64,000 nt of DNA from Leptospira fainei serovar Hurstbridge str. BUT 6 (GTDB lineage: Bacteria; Spirochaetota; Leptospiria; Leptospirales; Leptospiraceae). Made by a program: the position numbers and the translations under genes. Below are positions 36,553 to 45,667 of this stretch, one piece after another. Where the stretch lies: assembly GCF_000306235.2 (NCBI RefSeq), contig NZ_AKWZ02000010.1:1780500-1844499 (forward strand), written 5' to 3'. The notes under the pieces are model-generated. The model was not told where the DNA came from. It ran no database searches and worked only from the letters and a program-made list of their open reading frames with translations. Position 1 is the first letter of the stretch, and each line of letters starts with the position of its first letter.

Positions 36553-36570
36553 TATGAGAGTTATCTCATA
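36553..36570. promoter_or_regulatory. Operator-like site O3 (plus-operon promoter)
   Basis: TATGAGAGTTATCTCATA is a perfect inverted repeat (7-base arms, 4-base centre), just downstream of the expected transcription start. It is the best-conserved of the three related sites and the likely main operator of the TetR protein encoded at 35225. Confidence 0.6.
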
Positions 36571-36584
36571 ATAATAGTTGTATA

Positions 36585-36598
36585 ATAACAATTGTTAT
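36585..36598. promoter_or_regulatory. Second palindrome downstream of the operon promoter
   Basis: ATAACAATTGTTAT is a perfect 14-base palindrome, 14 bases after site O3 and unlike it in sequence. It may bind a second regulator or be a low-affinity site. Confidence 0.4.
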
Positions 36599-36688
36599 GA
36601 GAAAGGTTGTGTAGGTCTCCGATAGGCTTAAAAATATATCTTATGAAAAGAAAAGTTGCAGGTTTTTTAAATTTAATGAGGACTCCCT

Positions 36689-37612
36689 ATGATAAATGCA
36701 CAAAGCAAACAATTATCCAAAGAGGATATTAACAAAAAAGAAATCGAATACCAGTCTAGTTCGCGAATTATTTCCACAGAGCGTAGAAATATTCATCTAT
36801 TCGAAAAGGGGTCAGGAGAGCCGATATTATTGCTCCACGGAGGAGGACCAGGCGCTTCTGGAATCTCGAATTATTCTAGAAACATTGAGGAGCTTGCTAA
36901 AAATTTTCGAGTTTTAGTGCCAGATATGCCAGGTTATGGAAAATCTACGAAGGGAATAGATCGGAAAGATCCATTTGGTGATCTGGCAAATTCAATGTTT
37001 AAGCTATTGGATAAACTCAGTATTCCAAAAATAAATATCGTGGGAAATTCACTAGGGGGAGCTTGCGCATTACGAATGGCGCTTGAGAATCCTGCAAGAG
37101 TTTCTGCATTAATTTTGATGGGACCAGGTGGAGTAGATACGACTCGTTCATTTCCTACTAAAGGTTTGAATCGATTACTAAATTATTATACAGGGAGCGG
37201 CCCGAGTCTGGAAAAGCTTAACACATTTATTAGAGAGAATCTGGTTTATAAAGGAGAGACAATTCCTGCTTCCCTTATAGAAGAAAGGTATAAATCCAGC
37301 ATTGACCCTGAAGTTGTTAAATCTCCTCCTTTGCGAAAACCAAAGGGAATTCCAAATTTTAAAAATTTAGATTTTACTAGGGATCCTAGACTTTCGCATT
37401 GTGAGGTTCCGACTTTAGTTCTCTGGGGAACCGAGGATAAAGTAAATAGACCGAGTGGCGGACTTTCTTTGCAAAGAAGAATGCCAAACTGCGATTTGTA
37501 TTATTTTAATCACACTGGGCATTGGGTCCAATGGGAACGTCCCGAAGAGTTCAATCATATTACAAATTCATTTTTATCGATCCATGCTCATAGTAGAAAC
37601 AAGGCCGGGTGA
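36689..37612 (+). CDS. Meta-cleavage product C-C hydrolase (MhpC/BphD/HsaD-like)
   Basis: A 307-residue alpha/beta hydrolase that cleaves the vinylogous diketo acid from ring opening into 2-hydroxypenta-2,4-dienoate (or an analogue) and an acid. The oxyanion region LLLHGGGPGASGISNYSRNI is typical of this subfamily. The nucleophile elbow is NIVGNSLGGACALRMAL, the acid is in LVLWGTEDKVNR, and the His is in NHTGHWVQWERPEEF. All triad residues are in place. GAGG lies about 7 bases before ATG. It is the first gene of a six-gene plus-strand operon. The adjacent dioxygenase, hydratase, aldolase and dehydrogenase genes make the assignment firm; the acid released is unknown. Confidence 0.9.
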   Translation: MINAQSKQLSKEDINKKEIEYQSSSRIISTERRNIHLFEKGSGEPILLLHGGGPGASGISNYSRNIEELAKNFRVLVPDMPGYGKSTKGIDRKDPFGDLANSMFKLLDKLSIPKINIVGNSLGGACALRMALENPARVSALILMGPGGVDTTRSFPTKGLNRLLNYYTGSGPSLEKLNTFIRENLVYKGETIPASLIEERYKSSIDPEVVKSPPLRKPKGIPNFKNLDFTRDPRLSHCEVPTLVLWGTEDKVNRPSGGLSLQRRMPNCDLYYFNHTGHWVQWERPEEFNHITNSFLSIHAHSRNKAG

Positions 37613-37618
37613 TGGATA

Positions 37619-38602
37619 ATGTTTAATGGTGACAAAAACGACCTGTTTAATTCCGTAAAACTAGGATATGCGGTTATAGAATCGAATAAATTGGAGGAGT
37701 GGTATTCCTTCGGAAAAGAGGCGATCGGATTGCATGCCGAGTTCAACAACGAGGATTCCCTTTCCTTTCGATTGGATAATCATAAAAAAAGGATATTGAT
37801 TCGAAAAGGTGAAGCTGAAGATTTTACTTGCATCGGTTTTCAAATAAAAAATGAACATTCCTTAAATTTAATTTTGGAGCGCTTGAAGAAAAGGAAAGTA
37901 ACTATAACTCCCGGAGGGGCCGCTCAAGCGTTCTTGCGTGGAGTGAATTCCTTTTGGCAATTTAAAGGCCCGAAAGGATTGAATATTGAATTGTTTATCG
38001 ATCCGATTCTGACGGAGGCTCCCTTGGAAATGTTATCAAAAGGTTTCGTAACGGAAGAGTTTGGTATGGGTCATGTTGCTATGGTCTCCAAAAGACCAGA
38101 TGACCTAGTCGAATTTTGGAAGGAGATTTTTGGGGCAAGGATCAGCGATTATATAGAGCAGAAAATGTCAGGACTTACTTTGGATATCACCTTTTTAAGA
38201 CTGAATCCACGTCATCATTCCCTCGCAGTTGCGGCGACAAGGGGATTACGGATGGATCCTATTACAGCTCGCATCCAACATTTGAATATAGAAACGAAAA
38301 ATTTGGCAGATATGACCGGGGCATACCATCGTTGCAAAGATTTAGGATTCGAAATCGCTCACGGGATTGGACAGCACCCGAATGATTTAGAATTATCCTT
38401 CTACGTAATTACACCTTCTGGTTTTGAATTCGAAGTAGGATGGAATCCCTTGCCTGTGAACGAAATAGAATGGAAGCAAAGTAAATACAAACAGATTAGT
38501 ACGTGGGGTCATAGACCAGAAATCTCAACTGTTCTATCTAGATTAGGTGAATTTCGGAAGGCTTTTGTCTCCTTATTCCGTTCGGAATATATCCCGTTTT
38601 AA
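37619..38602 (+). CDS. Extradiol ring-cleavage dioxygenase (BphC-type), copy 2
   Basis: A 327-residue two-domain type I extradiol dioxygenase. Fe ligands: His in EFGMGHVAMVS, His in ARIQHLNIET and Glu in GFEFEVGWNP. A further active-site His is in LNPRHHSLAVAA, the equivalent of the proton-donating His of BphC. The mature length and layout agree with 2,3-dihydroxybiphenyl 1,2-dioxygenase and HsaC. ATG 37619 starts 7 bases after the hydrolase stop. It supplies the substrate of that hydrolase. Confidence 0.9.
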   Translation: MFNGDKNDLFNSVKLGYAVIESNKLEEWYSFGKEAIGLHAEFNNEDSLSFRLDNHKKRILIRKGEAEDFTCIGFQIKNEHSLNLILERLKKRKVTITPGGAAQAFLRGVNSFWQFKGPKGLNIELFIDPILTEAPLEMLSKGFVTEEFGMGHVAMVSKRPDDLVEFWKEIFGARISDYIEQKMSGLTLDITFLRLNPRHHSLAVAATRGLRMDPITARIQHLNIETKNLADMTGAYHRCKDLGFEIAHGIGQHPNDLELSFYVITPSGFEFEVGWNPLPVNEIEWKQSKYKQISTWGHRPEISTVLSRLGEFRKAFVSLFRSEYIPF

Positions 38603-38621
38603 ACAGTAGAGGTTCTATATT

Positions 38622-40364
38622 ATGGAAAATTCAAATAACTTAAAAGAAATATTGTACGACGTAGCTATCATCGGGCTAGGTCCTGTTGGTCTTACACTTG
38701 CACATATATTAGGAAAAAAAGGATTAAATGTCATTGTTCTTGAAAAAGAGCCTGTATTTTACGGAAATGCCAGAGCGGTTTATACTGATGATGAATGTTT
38801 ACGAATTTTTCAAGCGGCTGGAGTAGTTGAGGAGGTGTATAAGGACATGATGTACGACATACCTGTCCAATTTACAAAAGGAAACGGCACACCTATTGTG
38901 CAATATACTCCCACTAGCACTCCTTATGGATGGCCGATCATTAATTTTTTTTACCAACCATACTTAGAAACGAAGCTTGCTGAAAAATTGCAAAAATATC
39001 CAAACGTTACTATACTTAGAGGAAGGGAATTCCAGTCCCTTGACCAGGATTCAGTTGGAGTTAACGTTTATCATATAGCCTCGGAAGGCTCAGCTTACGG
39101 ACAGAAGGTTGAAAATCCAAAATCTAAGGACCAAGAAGATAGACAAATCGCGAGAGCCTCATTCGTAGTAGGCTGCGATGGCGGCAGAAGCAAAGTTCGC
39201 GATTTCCTAAATATAAAACTGACGGGGAAAAGTTTTCCAGAGCCGTGGTTGGTCGTCGATTTAAAACAAAAAAATGTAGAACTTGGACTTCGCCATTTAC
39301 CATACTTCAATTTTTTCTGCGACCCGAACGGCCCAGTAGTCAGTTGTCCTCAGCCGGATGGGTATCATCGTTTCGAATTTCGCTTAAAGGCTGGTACTAC
39401 AAAAGAGTTTATGGAGAAGCCAGAAACGGTAAGGATGTTGCTCTCTCGGTATGTAAATCCGGATTTATTCGAAGTTAAGCGAAGACTAGTATATACTTTT
39501 AACGGGCTTGTTGCGGATAAATGGAGAGATTCTCGCGTTTTTCTTGCCGGAGATGCGGCCCATATGACTCCTCAATTTATGGGGCAAGGAATGAGCTCCG
39601 GTGTTAGGGACGCTTTCAATCTGGGTTGGAAATTAATAGAGGTGTTAGGTGGACGAGCCGGAAGTAAATTTTTAGATACATATCAGAATGAACGATATGA
39701 CCATGCAAAAGCTATGATTCAAGTTTCTGTTCAACTAAAGGATGTGGTTTCATTACAGAATAGATTTTTAGCTGCGATACGTGATTGGCTCTTGAGATTA
39801 ATAAAGATTATTCCGAGCTTGTACGACATATTCAGAGAAGGAAAATTCAAGCCAAAACCAAAATATAAAAACGGCACGTACTTTGGTTTACCCAGAAATT
39901 CGGAAAATCGACATGCGGGAACGCCAATGCCGCAGCCTGATCTTCAAATCATGGATTGCCGAATTAAAAAAATGGACGATATCATTGGAAGTTCATATGC
40001 ATTGATTGGCCAAGGAATTGATCCTAGAGAATATCTTTCTGAAAAGTCTCTTTCTTTTCTGAATTCACTTGGAACGAAATATCTTACAATTTATGAAAAA
40101 GGAAAAAGACCACAAGGCCTGAAAGAACTTAACCGAAATTTAGATCCGAATTTGGACGAAGTGGAAGATATTTATGGTTTATTGAAACCTTGGTTTCGGA
40201 AAGCTGGATACAATAAGAACGCATTAATCCTTCTTCGACCTGATAAATTCGTCTTCGGAATGACAAAAGGGTCCGGCGACAAACTTGTTCAGGAATTGGA
40301 ACTTCGGCTTGATTTGAGTTCCGTAATTTCTCCCGAGAAAGCTAAGAAGTTGGTTAGTGTTTAG
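38622..40364 (+). CDS. FAD-dependent aromatic monooxygenase (MhpA-like)
   Basis: A 580-residue group A flavoprotein monooxygenase that adds a hydroxyl next to an existing one to make a catechol. The FAD ADP-binding motif is VAIIGLGPVGLTLAHILG (Leu in place of the usual Ala). The DG motif is VVGCDGGRSKVRDFL and the GD motif is RVFLAGDAAHMTPQF. The C-terminal thioredoxin-like end of the MhpA/PHBH-extended group is present but poorly conserved. It follows the dioxygenase by 19 bases. Substrate by analogy: a hydroxyphenylalkanoate, as for MhpA; this is inference only. Confidence 0.9.
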   Translation: MENSNNLKEILYDVAIIGLGPVGLTLAHILGKKGLNVIVLEKEPVFYGNARAVYTDDECLRIFQAAGVVEEVYKDMMYDIPVQFTKGNGTPIVQYTPTSTPYGWPIINFFYQPYLETKLAEKLQKYPNVTILRGREFQSLDQDSVGVNVYHIASEGSAYGQKVENPKSKDQEDRQIARASFVVGCDGGRSKVRDFLNIKLTGKSFPEPWLVVDLKQKNVELGLRHLPYFNFFCDPNGPVVSCPQPDGYHRFEFRLKAGTTKEFMEKPETVRMLLSRYVNPDLFEVKRRLVYTFNGLVADKWRDSRVFLAGDAAHMTPQFMGQGMSSGVRDAFNLGWKLIEVLGGRAGSKFLDTYQNERYDHAKAMIQVSVQLKDVVSLQNRFLAAIRDWLLRLIKIIPSLYDIFREGKFKPKPKYKNGTYFGLPRNSENRHAGTPMPQPDLQIMDCRIKKMDDIIGSSYALIGQGIDPREYLSEKSLSFLNSLGTKYLTIYEKGKRPQGLKELNRNLDPNLDEVEDIYGLLKPWFRKAGYNKNALILLRPDKFVFGMTKGSGDKLVQELELRLDLSSVISPEKAKKLVSV

Positions 40365-40365
40365 T

Positions 40366-41160
40366 ATGGGTATTTCAGTAGAAACTTCTAATATTCGATC
40401 GGCGGCTTCTGCGTTATTAGAAGCCAGATTGAATCGTAAAGCAATTCCTCCCATTTCAAAAACATACGGAGTGGAAGGACTTGAAAATTCATATGCTATC
40501 GCAAAAATTAATAATATAGAAAGATTAAAAACCGGGGTTCGAATTGTCGGAAAGAAAGTTGGGTTAACATCAAAAGCTGTGCAATTGCAACTTGGAGTCG
40601 ACCAACCGGATTTCGGCACCTTATTTTCGGACATGGAATATTTGGACTCTGATGAAATTCCGATGTCGAAACTTTTACAGCCAAAAGTGGAAGCGGAAGT
40701 GGCATTTGTAGTAGGTCGCGATATGACCAAAAACATTCCGAGCTATGGTGAATTTTTAACTTCCATCGAATATGCGTTGCCTGCTTTGGAAATCGTGGAC
40801 AGCGCAATAGAAAAATGGCAAATCAGTTTAGCAGACACCGTCGCAGATAATGCTTCCTGTGGGCTTTATGTATTAGGAAACCAGCCGGTTACGCTTGGTG
40901 CTATTGATCTGGCTGATATTGGGATGCATTTAAATAAAAACGGTAAAATCGAATCTGTCGGATCCGGAGCAGCCTGTCTGAATCATCCTTTGCGGGCAGC
41001 ATACTGGCTTGCGAGAAATCTAATACTGCGCGGTGACAGCTTATCAGCAGGTGAAATTATTCTATCCGGTGCTCTCGGGCCTATGGTCCCAGTTATTTCC
41101 GGAGATTTTATAAGCTCACACATTGGAGGGCTGGGTAACGTTTCCTGCCGGATGATTTAG
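40366..41160 (+). CDS. mhpD: 2-keto-4-pentenoate hydratase (MhpD-like)
   Basis: A 264-residue enzyme that hydrates 2-hydroxypenta-2,4-dienoate to 4-hydroxy-2-oxovalerate. The family blocks are KKVGLTSKAVQLQLGVDQPDFG, then KVEAEVAFVVGRDM with the metal-binding Glu, and LEIVDSAIEKWQISLADTVADN with Asp/Glu ligands and the Ser-Gly end. ATG 40366 starts 1 base after the monooxygenase stop; a GTG at 40357 is less likely. It is a member of the FAH-related superfamily but the closest match is the hydratase, as the context shows. Confidence 0.92.
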   Translation: MGISVETSNIRSAASALLEARLNRKAIPPISKTYGVEGLENSYAIAKINNIERLKTGVRIVGKKVGLTSKAVQLQLGVDQPDFGTLFSDMEYLDSDEIPMSKLLQPKVEAEVAFVVGRDMTKNIPSYGEFLTSIEYALPALEIVDSAIEKWQISLADTVADNASCGLYVLGNQPVTLGAIDLADIGMHLNKNGKIESVGSGAACLNHPLRAAYWLARNLILRGDSLSAGEIILSGALGPMVPVISGDFISSHIGGLGNVSCRMI

Positions 41161-41187
41161 AATTATATTCTAGGAAGAAAACTTAAA

Positions 41188-42144
41188 ATGAATAATAAAA
41201 TAAAAACCGCCATTATCGGTTCCGGCAATATTGGAACTGATCTGATGATCAAAATTCTTCGTAAGTCCGAAAATTTAGAAATATCTGCCTTGGTTGGAAT
41301 AGACGAATCCTCTGAAGGTTTGGCTCGGGCTTCCAGGCTAGGTGTTTCTACCACTTTCCAAGGGGTCAAAGGTTTGATTGCTTTGCCGATCTTTAAAGAA
41401 ATTGGGATCGTATTCGACGCTACATCTGCAGCGGCTCATATTGAGAATGATAAACTTTTGCGTGAGGCAAATCCGAATATTAGAATAATCGATTTAACTC
41501 CGGCGGCGATTGGCCCTTATTGTGTTCCAGTGGTTAACTTGGATCAAAATATAGGTCAAAAAAACATTAATATGATCACTTGCGGAGGACAGGCGACTGT
41601 TCCGATAGTATATGCAGTTTCCCGAATTGTAGACGTCCACTATGCGGAAATTGTAGCTTCGATCAGTAGTAAATCAGCAGGACCAGGCACAAGAGCAAAT
41701 ATAGACGAGTTTACGGAAACTACTTCCAGAGCTTTGGAATTGGTTGGCGGAGCTAAAAAAGGAAAATCGATTATAGTGATGAATCCGGCGGAACCTCCTC
41801 CTTTGATGAGAGATACAATATATGTATTATCAAAAATAGGAGATCAAGGTAAGATTGAAGAGTCAATCCAAGATATGGTTGCCTTAGTTCACCGATATGT
41901 TCCGGGATATCGCTTAAAGCAAAAAGTTTTGTTTGATATTATTCCGGAGAATAAACCTCTGAGAATTCCAGGAGTCGGCACCCTTTCCGGACTAAAGACT
42001 ACTATCTTTATAGAAGTAGAAGGGGCTGCACATTATTTGCCTTCTTTTGCCGGGAATTTAGACATTATGACCTCAGCAGCTTTGGCAACTGGGGAAAAAA
42101 TTGCAGAATTGCAAAATATTAAATTTCGAGAAATTGCTAAATGA
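41188..42144 (+). CDS. mhpF: Acetaldehyde dehydrogenase, CoA-acylating (MhpF-like)
   Basis: A 318-residue enzyme that oxidises acetaldehyde to acetyl-CoA with NAD and CoA, receiving the aldehyde by channelling from the aldolase. The Rossmann start is [19 protein letters not shown]. The catalytic Cys is in [17 protein letters not shown]. The family segment [20 protein letters not shown] is clear. It overlaps the aldolase gene by 4 bases (ATGA), matching the known physical complex of the two proteins. Confidence 0.95.
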   Translation: MNNKIKTAIIGSGNIGTDLMIKILRKSENLEISALVGIDESSEGLARASRLGVSTTFQGVKGLIALPIFKEIGIVFDATSAAAHIENDKLLREANPNIRIIDLTPAAIGPYCVPVVNLDQNIGQKNINMITCGGQATVPIVYAVSRIVDVHYAEIVASISSKSAGPGTRANIDEFTETTSRALELVGGAKKGKSIIVMNPAEPPPLMRDTIYVLSKIGDQGKIEESIQDMVALVHRYVPGYRLKQKVLFDIIPENKPLRIPGVGTLSGLKTTIFIEVEGAAHYLPSFAGNLDIMTSAALATGEKIAELQNIKFREIAK

Positions 42145-43157
42145 ATCTTCCGGGAAACAAAAAACTTTTCATTTCAGACGTAACCTTGAGGGATGGGAGC
42201 CATGCGATTCGCCACCAGTATTCCTTAGACCATGTAAAAAATATTGTTAAGGCGCTTGATGACGCTAAAGTAGATAGTATAGAAATTGCTCATGGAGACG
42301 GGCTGCAAGGGTCTAGTTTTAATTACGGTTTTTCAGCACAGACGGATCTTGAGATGATAGAAGAGGCTGTGAAAATAGTAAGGCATGCGAAAATCGCGAC
42401 TTTACTTCTTCCTGGAATTGGGACTATTCACGATCTAAAACATGCACATGAAGCGGGTGTCCATTCTGTTCGGGTGGCTACTCATTGTACGGAAGCGGAT
42501 ATTTCCAAACAACATTTAGAATTCGCGAGGAATCTAGGAATGGACGCAGTCGGATTTCTTATGATGAGTCATATGATTTCTCCTAAAAAATTAGCCGAGC
42601 AAGGCAAATTAATGGAGAGTTACGGTGCTGAATGTATCTATGTGGTCGATTCAGGTGGCGCTATGAATATGAATGATATACGCGATCGTTTTCGAGCAAT
42701 GAAGGATATTCTAAATCCCGAAACACAAACCGGGATCCATGCTCACCATAATCTTTCCTTGGGAGTGGCAAATTCGATAGTTGCAGTGGAGGAAGGTTGC
42801 GATCGAATTGATGCAAGTCTGGCCGGGATGGGCGCCGGAGCGGGTAATGCACCTTTGGAAGTCTTTATCGCAGCAGCTTCTAGATTGAATTGGAACCACG
42901 GGACCGACCTTTTCATTCTAATGGACGCAGCCGATGAGATTGTTCGTCCATTGCAAGATAGACCGGTTAGAGTCGACCGAGAGACTCTTGCACTAGGATA
43001 TGCAGGCGTATATTCTAGTTTTTTAAGACATGCGGAAGAAGCTTCTCGTAAGTTCGGAATAAAAACAGTAGATATTCTTGTAGAACTTGGAAAAAGAAAA
43101 ATGGTCGGTGGTCAAGAGGACATGATCGTGGACGTTGCTTTAGACTTGCTAAAATAA
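42141..43157 (+). CDS. mhpE: 4-hydroxy-2-oxovalerate aldolase (MhpE-like)
   Basis: A 338-residue class II, Mn-dependent aldolase that splits 4-hydroxy-2-oxovalerate into pyruvate and acetaldehyde. The N-terminal [16 protein letters not shown] is the DRE-TIM signature. Metal ligands are Asp in LRDGSH and the two His of [17 protein letters not shown], followed by [12 protein letters not shown]. Length is normal. It closes the operon; 87 bases lie between its stop and the opposing GGDEF gene. Confidence 0.95.
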   Translation: MNLPGNKKLFISDVTLRDGSHAIRHQYSLDHVKNIVKALDDAKVDSIEIAHGDGLQGSSFNYGFSAQTDLEMIEEAVKIVRHAKIATLLLPGIGTIHDLKHAHEAGVHSVRVATHCTEADISKQHLEFARNLGMDAVGFLMMSHMISPKKLAEQGKLMESYGAECIYVVDSGGAMNMNDIRDRFRAMKDILNPETQTGIHAHHNLSLGVANSIVAVEEGCDRIDASLAGMGAGAGNAPLEVFIAAASRLNWNHGTDLFILMDAADEIVRPLQDRPVRVDRETLALGYAGVYSSFLRHAEEASRKFGIKTVDILVELGKRKMVGGQEDMIVDVALDLLK

Positions 43158-43244
43158 AAGTTGCTCGCTCTTGCGACATTTTGGAGATCTATTTCATGAG
43201 CCGAAATTGCCGGTCATATCTTGCAGAAAGTTTAGATATTCACC

Positions 43245-44348
43245 TTATCGCTCATTGGCGACCGACACCACTTTGTTTTTTCCAGTCCGTTTCGACTCAT
43301 ACATTTTTTCATCAATCAATTCAAGAGAATATCTGACCTCCCTGTCCATCAAGAGCTCACCGACTCCCACGCTTATCGTAACATTTATTGATTTGGTACT
43401 CCAGTTATTCTCGGCGACTGCAATTCTCAATCTTTCCATAATTGCAAAAGCCTCCTCCACGTTCGTGTCAGGAAAGAATAGTAAAAATTCATCACCGCCA
43501 TATCTTGAAATATAGTCAGTCTTTCTAAGAAATGTACGGCAGCACTGAATTAAGTCAACCAAGACCTCATCTCCAATCAAATGACCATAAGTATCATTTA
43601 TCTGTTTGAATTTATCAAGATCAACGAATGCGATTGAGTGCGTTCGTTGAAATAAAGCACTGCTCGTTCTGAAGTTTTCAATAACTGCCATCATAAAGGA
43701 TTTTCTGTAAGTGCCAGTAAGATCATCTATTTCAATTTGGCTTATTAAATTATGGAACCGATTTTGTAGAAGCCCGGACCAAAGCCACATGCAAGACATT
43801 ATAAAAACAATGCTGACGATTCCCCATAACATGAGATTGTGAATTTGGGATATTCGATCAGGATACCGATTAGAGACCAAATGAGGGTCGAATATGTCAA
43901 TGATCGGATTGACAATAAAGAAGCTAGCATGCAATAGCATGGACACAACCAGTTTTTTTGAACTACCTCCAAACAGTAAAATCCAAGAGAAAAGTGCATT
44001 TATCAGAATGAAAAAAGGAGTGGCGCCGAAAGATCCACCGGAAGGAAAATATAAATAGGCAAGGAGAACAATTACGAAGAGATTGAATCCGAACGCAAAA
44101 TATGTATTCTTTTTTTGAGACAAGAGAATTAGCAATACGGACAGGCCAGAAAAAGAATATAGAATTACGACACTCAAGAATAATTTTGGAAATTGAATCC
44201 AAGAAATAGTCGCAGACAAGAACGTGATAAAACTTACGACAAGGAGCATGCAAATATAGATTAACTTCGATAAATCCGCTTCATCAGTGTGGATTCGTAA
44301 CGCACGCAAAAATGTAATTACAGCGAAATTTGATTTTTGCTTACTCAT
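43245..44348 (-). CDS. Membrane-bound diguanylate cyclase (GGDEF)
   Basis: A 367-residue protein that makes c-di-GMP. The N-terminal half has about six membrane helices (IYICMLLVVSFITFLS, LFLSVVILYSFSGLSVL, FNLFVIVLLAYLYF and others) acting as an unknown sensor. The C-terminal GGDEF domain is intact: SRYGGDEFLLFFPD, preceded by DDLTGTYRKSFM. The RxxD product-inhibition I-site (RKTD) sits 5 residues before GGDEF, so feedback control is likely. ATG 44348 with an AAGGGTGAAGAG leader is preferred over an in-frame GTG at 44363. It is convergent with the catabolic operon. Confidence 0.9.
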   Translation of the reverse strand: MSKQKSNFAVITFLRALRIHTDEADLSKLIYICMLLVVSFITFLSATISWIQFPKLFLSVVILYSFSGLSVLLILLSQKKNTYFAFGFNLFVIVLLAYLYFPSGGSFGATPFFILINALFSWILLFGGSSKKLVVSMLLHASFFIVNPIIDIFDPHLVSNRYPDRISQIHNLMLWGIVSIVFIMSCMWLWSGLLQNRFHNLISQIEIDDLTGTYRKSFMMAVIENFRTSSALFQRTHSIAFVDLDKFKQINDTYGHLIGDEVLVDLIQCCRTFLRKTDYISRYGGDEFLLFFPDTNVEEAFAIMERLRIAVAENNWSTKSINVTISVGVGELLMDREVRYSLELIDEKMYESKRTGKNKVVSVANER

Positions 44349-44363
44349 CTCTTCACCCTTCAC

Positions 44364-44824
44364 TTCGATGTACCCCCGATAATTTTTAAACTGAACAAAT
44401 AGACGACGGATTCTGCACTAGGGTTCCAGTGATCAAATTGCTTTTTGCATTTTTCGAAATTGAGGCTCCATTTATTTTACATCGCCTACGATGTCAGCGT
44501 GAAAAAAATTACTGCCATCAATTATATTGATTGGAAGGAGGATCCCGTCGATCAACTTTTTGTCATTTATACAAGAAAATCAGCATAGAATTACTTAAGG
44601 TGAATTTTTAGTTCTGTAATATTTATATCACAATATCTTAAGCCATGCAAAAAATAATGTAACTGCTGTTTAAGCAAGAGAGTTAAACCCCAGTTAAAAG
44701 ACTCGTTTGCAATAAGCGGGAATTTATCCATTCACATCTAAAAATAATTATACTGGATCGATGGGTTTTTTGTTTTTGCACGAGTGCACTTTCTGGACCT
44801 GGGAAATAAGAGGAGGATTCAAAC
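44364..44824. other. Non-coding stretch, possible promoter of the small ORF
   Basis: No gene over 60 residues. Features seen: TATACT at 44749-44754 as a candidate -10, and an inverted repeat TGCAC-GA-GTGCA at 44778-44789. Both precede the small gene at 44825. Confidence 0.35.
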
Positions 44825-44983
44825 ATGAAATCCAAAATTATTTCGTTAGCTGAATATAAGTTACTTAGGGGATTATCAAGTTATCCGGTTGAGAACAAAA
44901 AGTATAAGATGCAAATTCTAAACTTTAACGAGTATAAGCGATTTTGCCGGGGATTCATTGAGATGTCGACGGATATAGAGTGA
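44825..44983 (+). CDS. Small ORF of 52 residues with strong ribosome binding site
   Basis: Starts MKSKIISLAEYKLLRGL and ends FIEMSTDIE before TGA (44981-44983). A perfect AGGAGG (44811-44816) lies 8 bases before ATG, the best Shine-Dalgarno in this part of the window. The protein is basic, helical, has a single Cys, and has no signal peptide or membrane segment. It stands alone in a long intergenic region. The function is unknown; a small regulatory or antitoxin-like protein is possible, but no partner is next to it. Confidence 0.55.
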   Translation: MKSKIISLAEYKLLRGLSSYPVENKKYKMQILNFNEYKRFCRGFIEMSTDIE

Positions 44984-45667
44984 TTATCGAACGAAATAAT
45001 TTGCAGTAGAACCATTAAAAACCATACAACAAAATATGATTAGTTAAAAAGGGGCGTTGACTATTGAGACAAGCAGTCGATTTATCAGAAAATTGGGGAT
45101 GGAGATCACTAAAAATTCCTTCTTCGAACCGATCTTAAAAATCAGAGGGATTGGCTAAAAAATTAGTAGTATCCTTCGATTATTTTCGCTACATTGCCAA
45201 GAAATCATGGCTTCTAAAAGCGCATATTCTGGGCCTTCCTTCCACAACAGGCAAAACGAAGCAAGATTCGGAACCTGAACCTTCCTACGGAAAGTTCCGG
45301 GCTCCGATGTTTTGCTATTTACTACAGGAAACTTAGAATTATTTAGTAAATGTAACTCTTCCAACTCGAATTCTCGCAGCCGAAAGAAACTAACCGCTAA
45401 AGACCGTTTCAACAGTAGGTTTCCTCATATCAATCTCGACTATTACACTCAACTAACTAAGAACCAGGTCAGCAAATGTTATCCGAAAGAGTGCCCGACC
45501 TGTAAAATTCCTTTTTCTAAAGGTGTTTCTTCTAGAGAGAATGTTCTCAGGTCTGCCGAGTGCAGCGGCCAAGTATCTCTAACGAAGGATACTCTTTCCT
45601 TTGCTGACGCCGGCCTTCCTCCGATGGAACCTTAAATAGAAACTTTCAGAACGCTATCGTCGAATCC
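44984..45667. other. Gap with repeat fragment and decayed reading frames
   Basis: About 680 bases without a gene I can defend. A frame at 45312-45635 contains a CPTC motif but starts at a TTG without ribosome binding site and partly overlaps the repeat fragment at 45235, so it is probably remnant DNA. Confidence 0.4.
45235..45282 (+). repeat. 48-bp repeat block, same as 30079-30126
   Basis: Identical to the 5' block of repeat copy A except for one base (CAACAGGC for CAACAGAC). The remainder of the repeat does not follow here. Same orientation as copy A. Confidence 0.85.

Noticed and set aside
44460..44589. 29-residue frame starting GTG after AT-rich sequence
   Set aside because: Too short, no ribosome binding site; an AGGAGG lies inside it rather than before it.
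45312..45635. 107-residue frame with CPTC motif
   Set aside because: TTG start without ribosome binding site, begins just after a repeat fragment, low-complexity composition; more likely decayed DNA.
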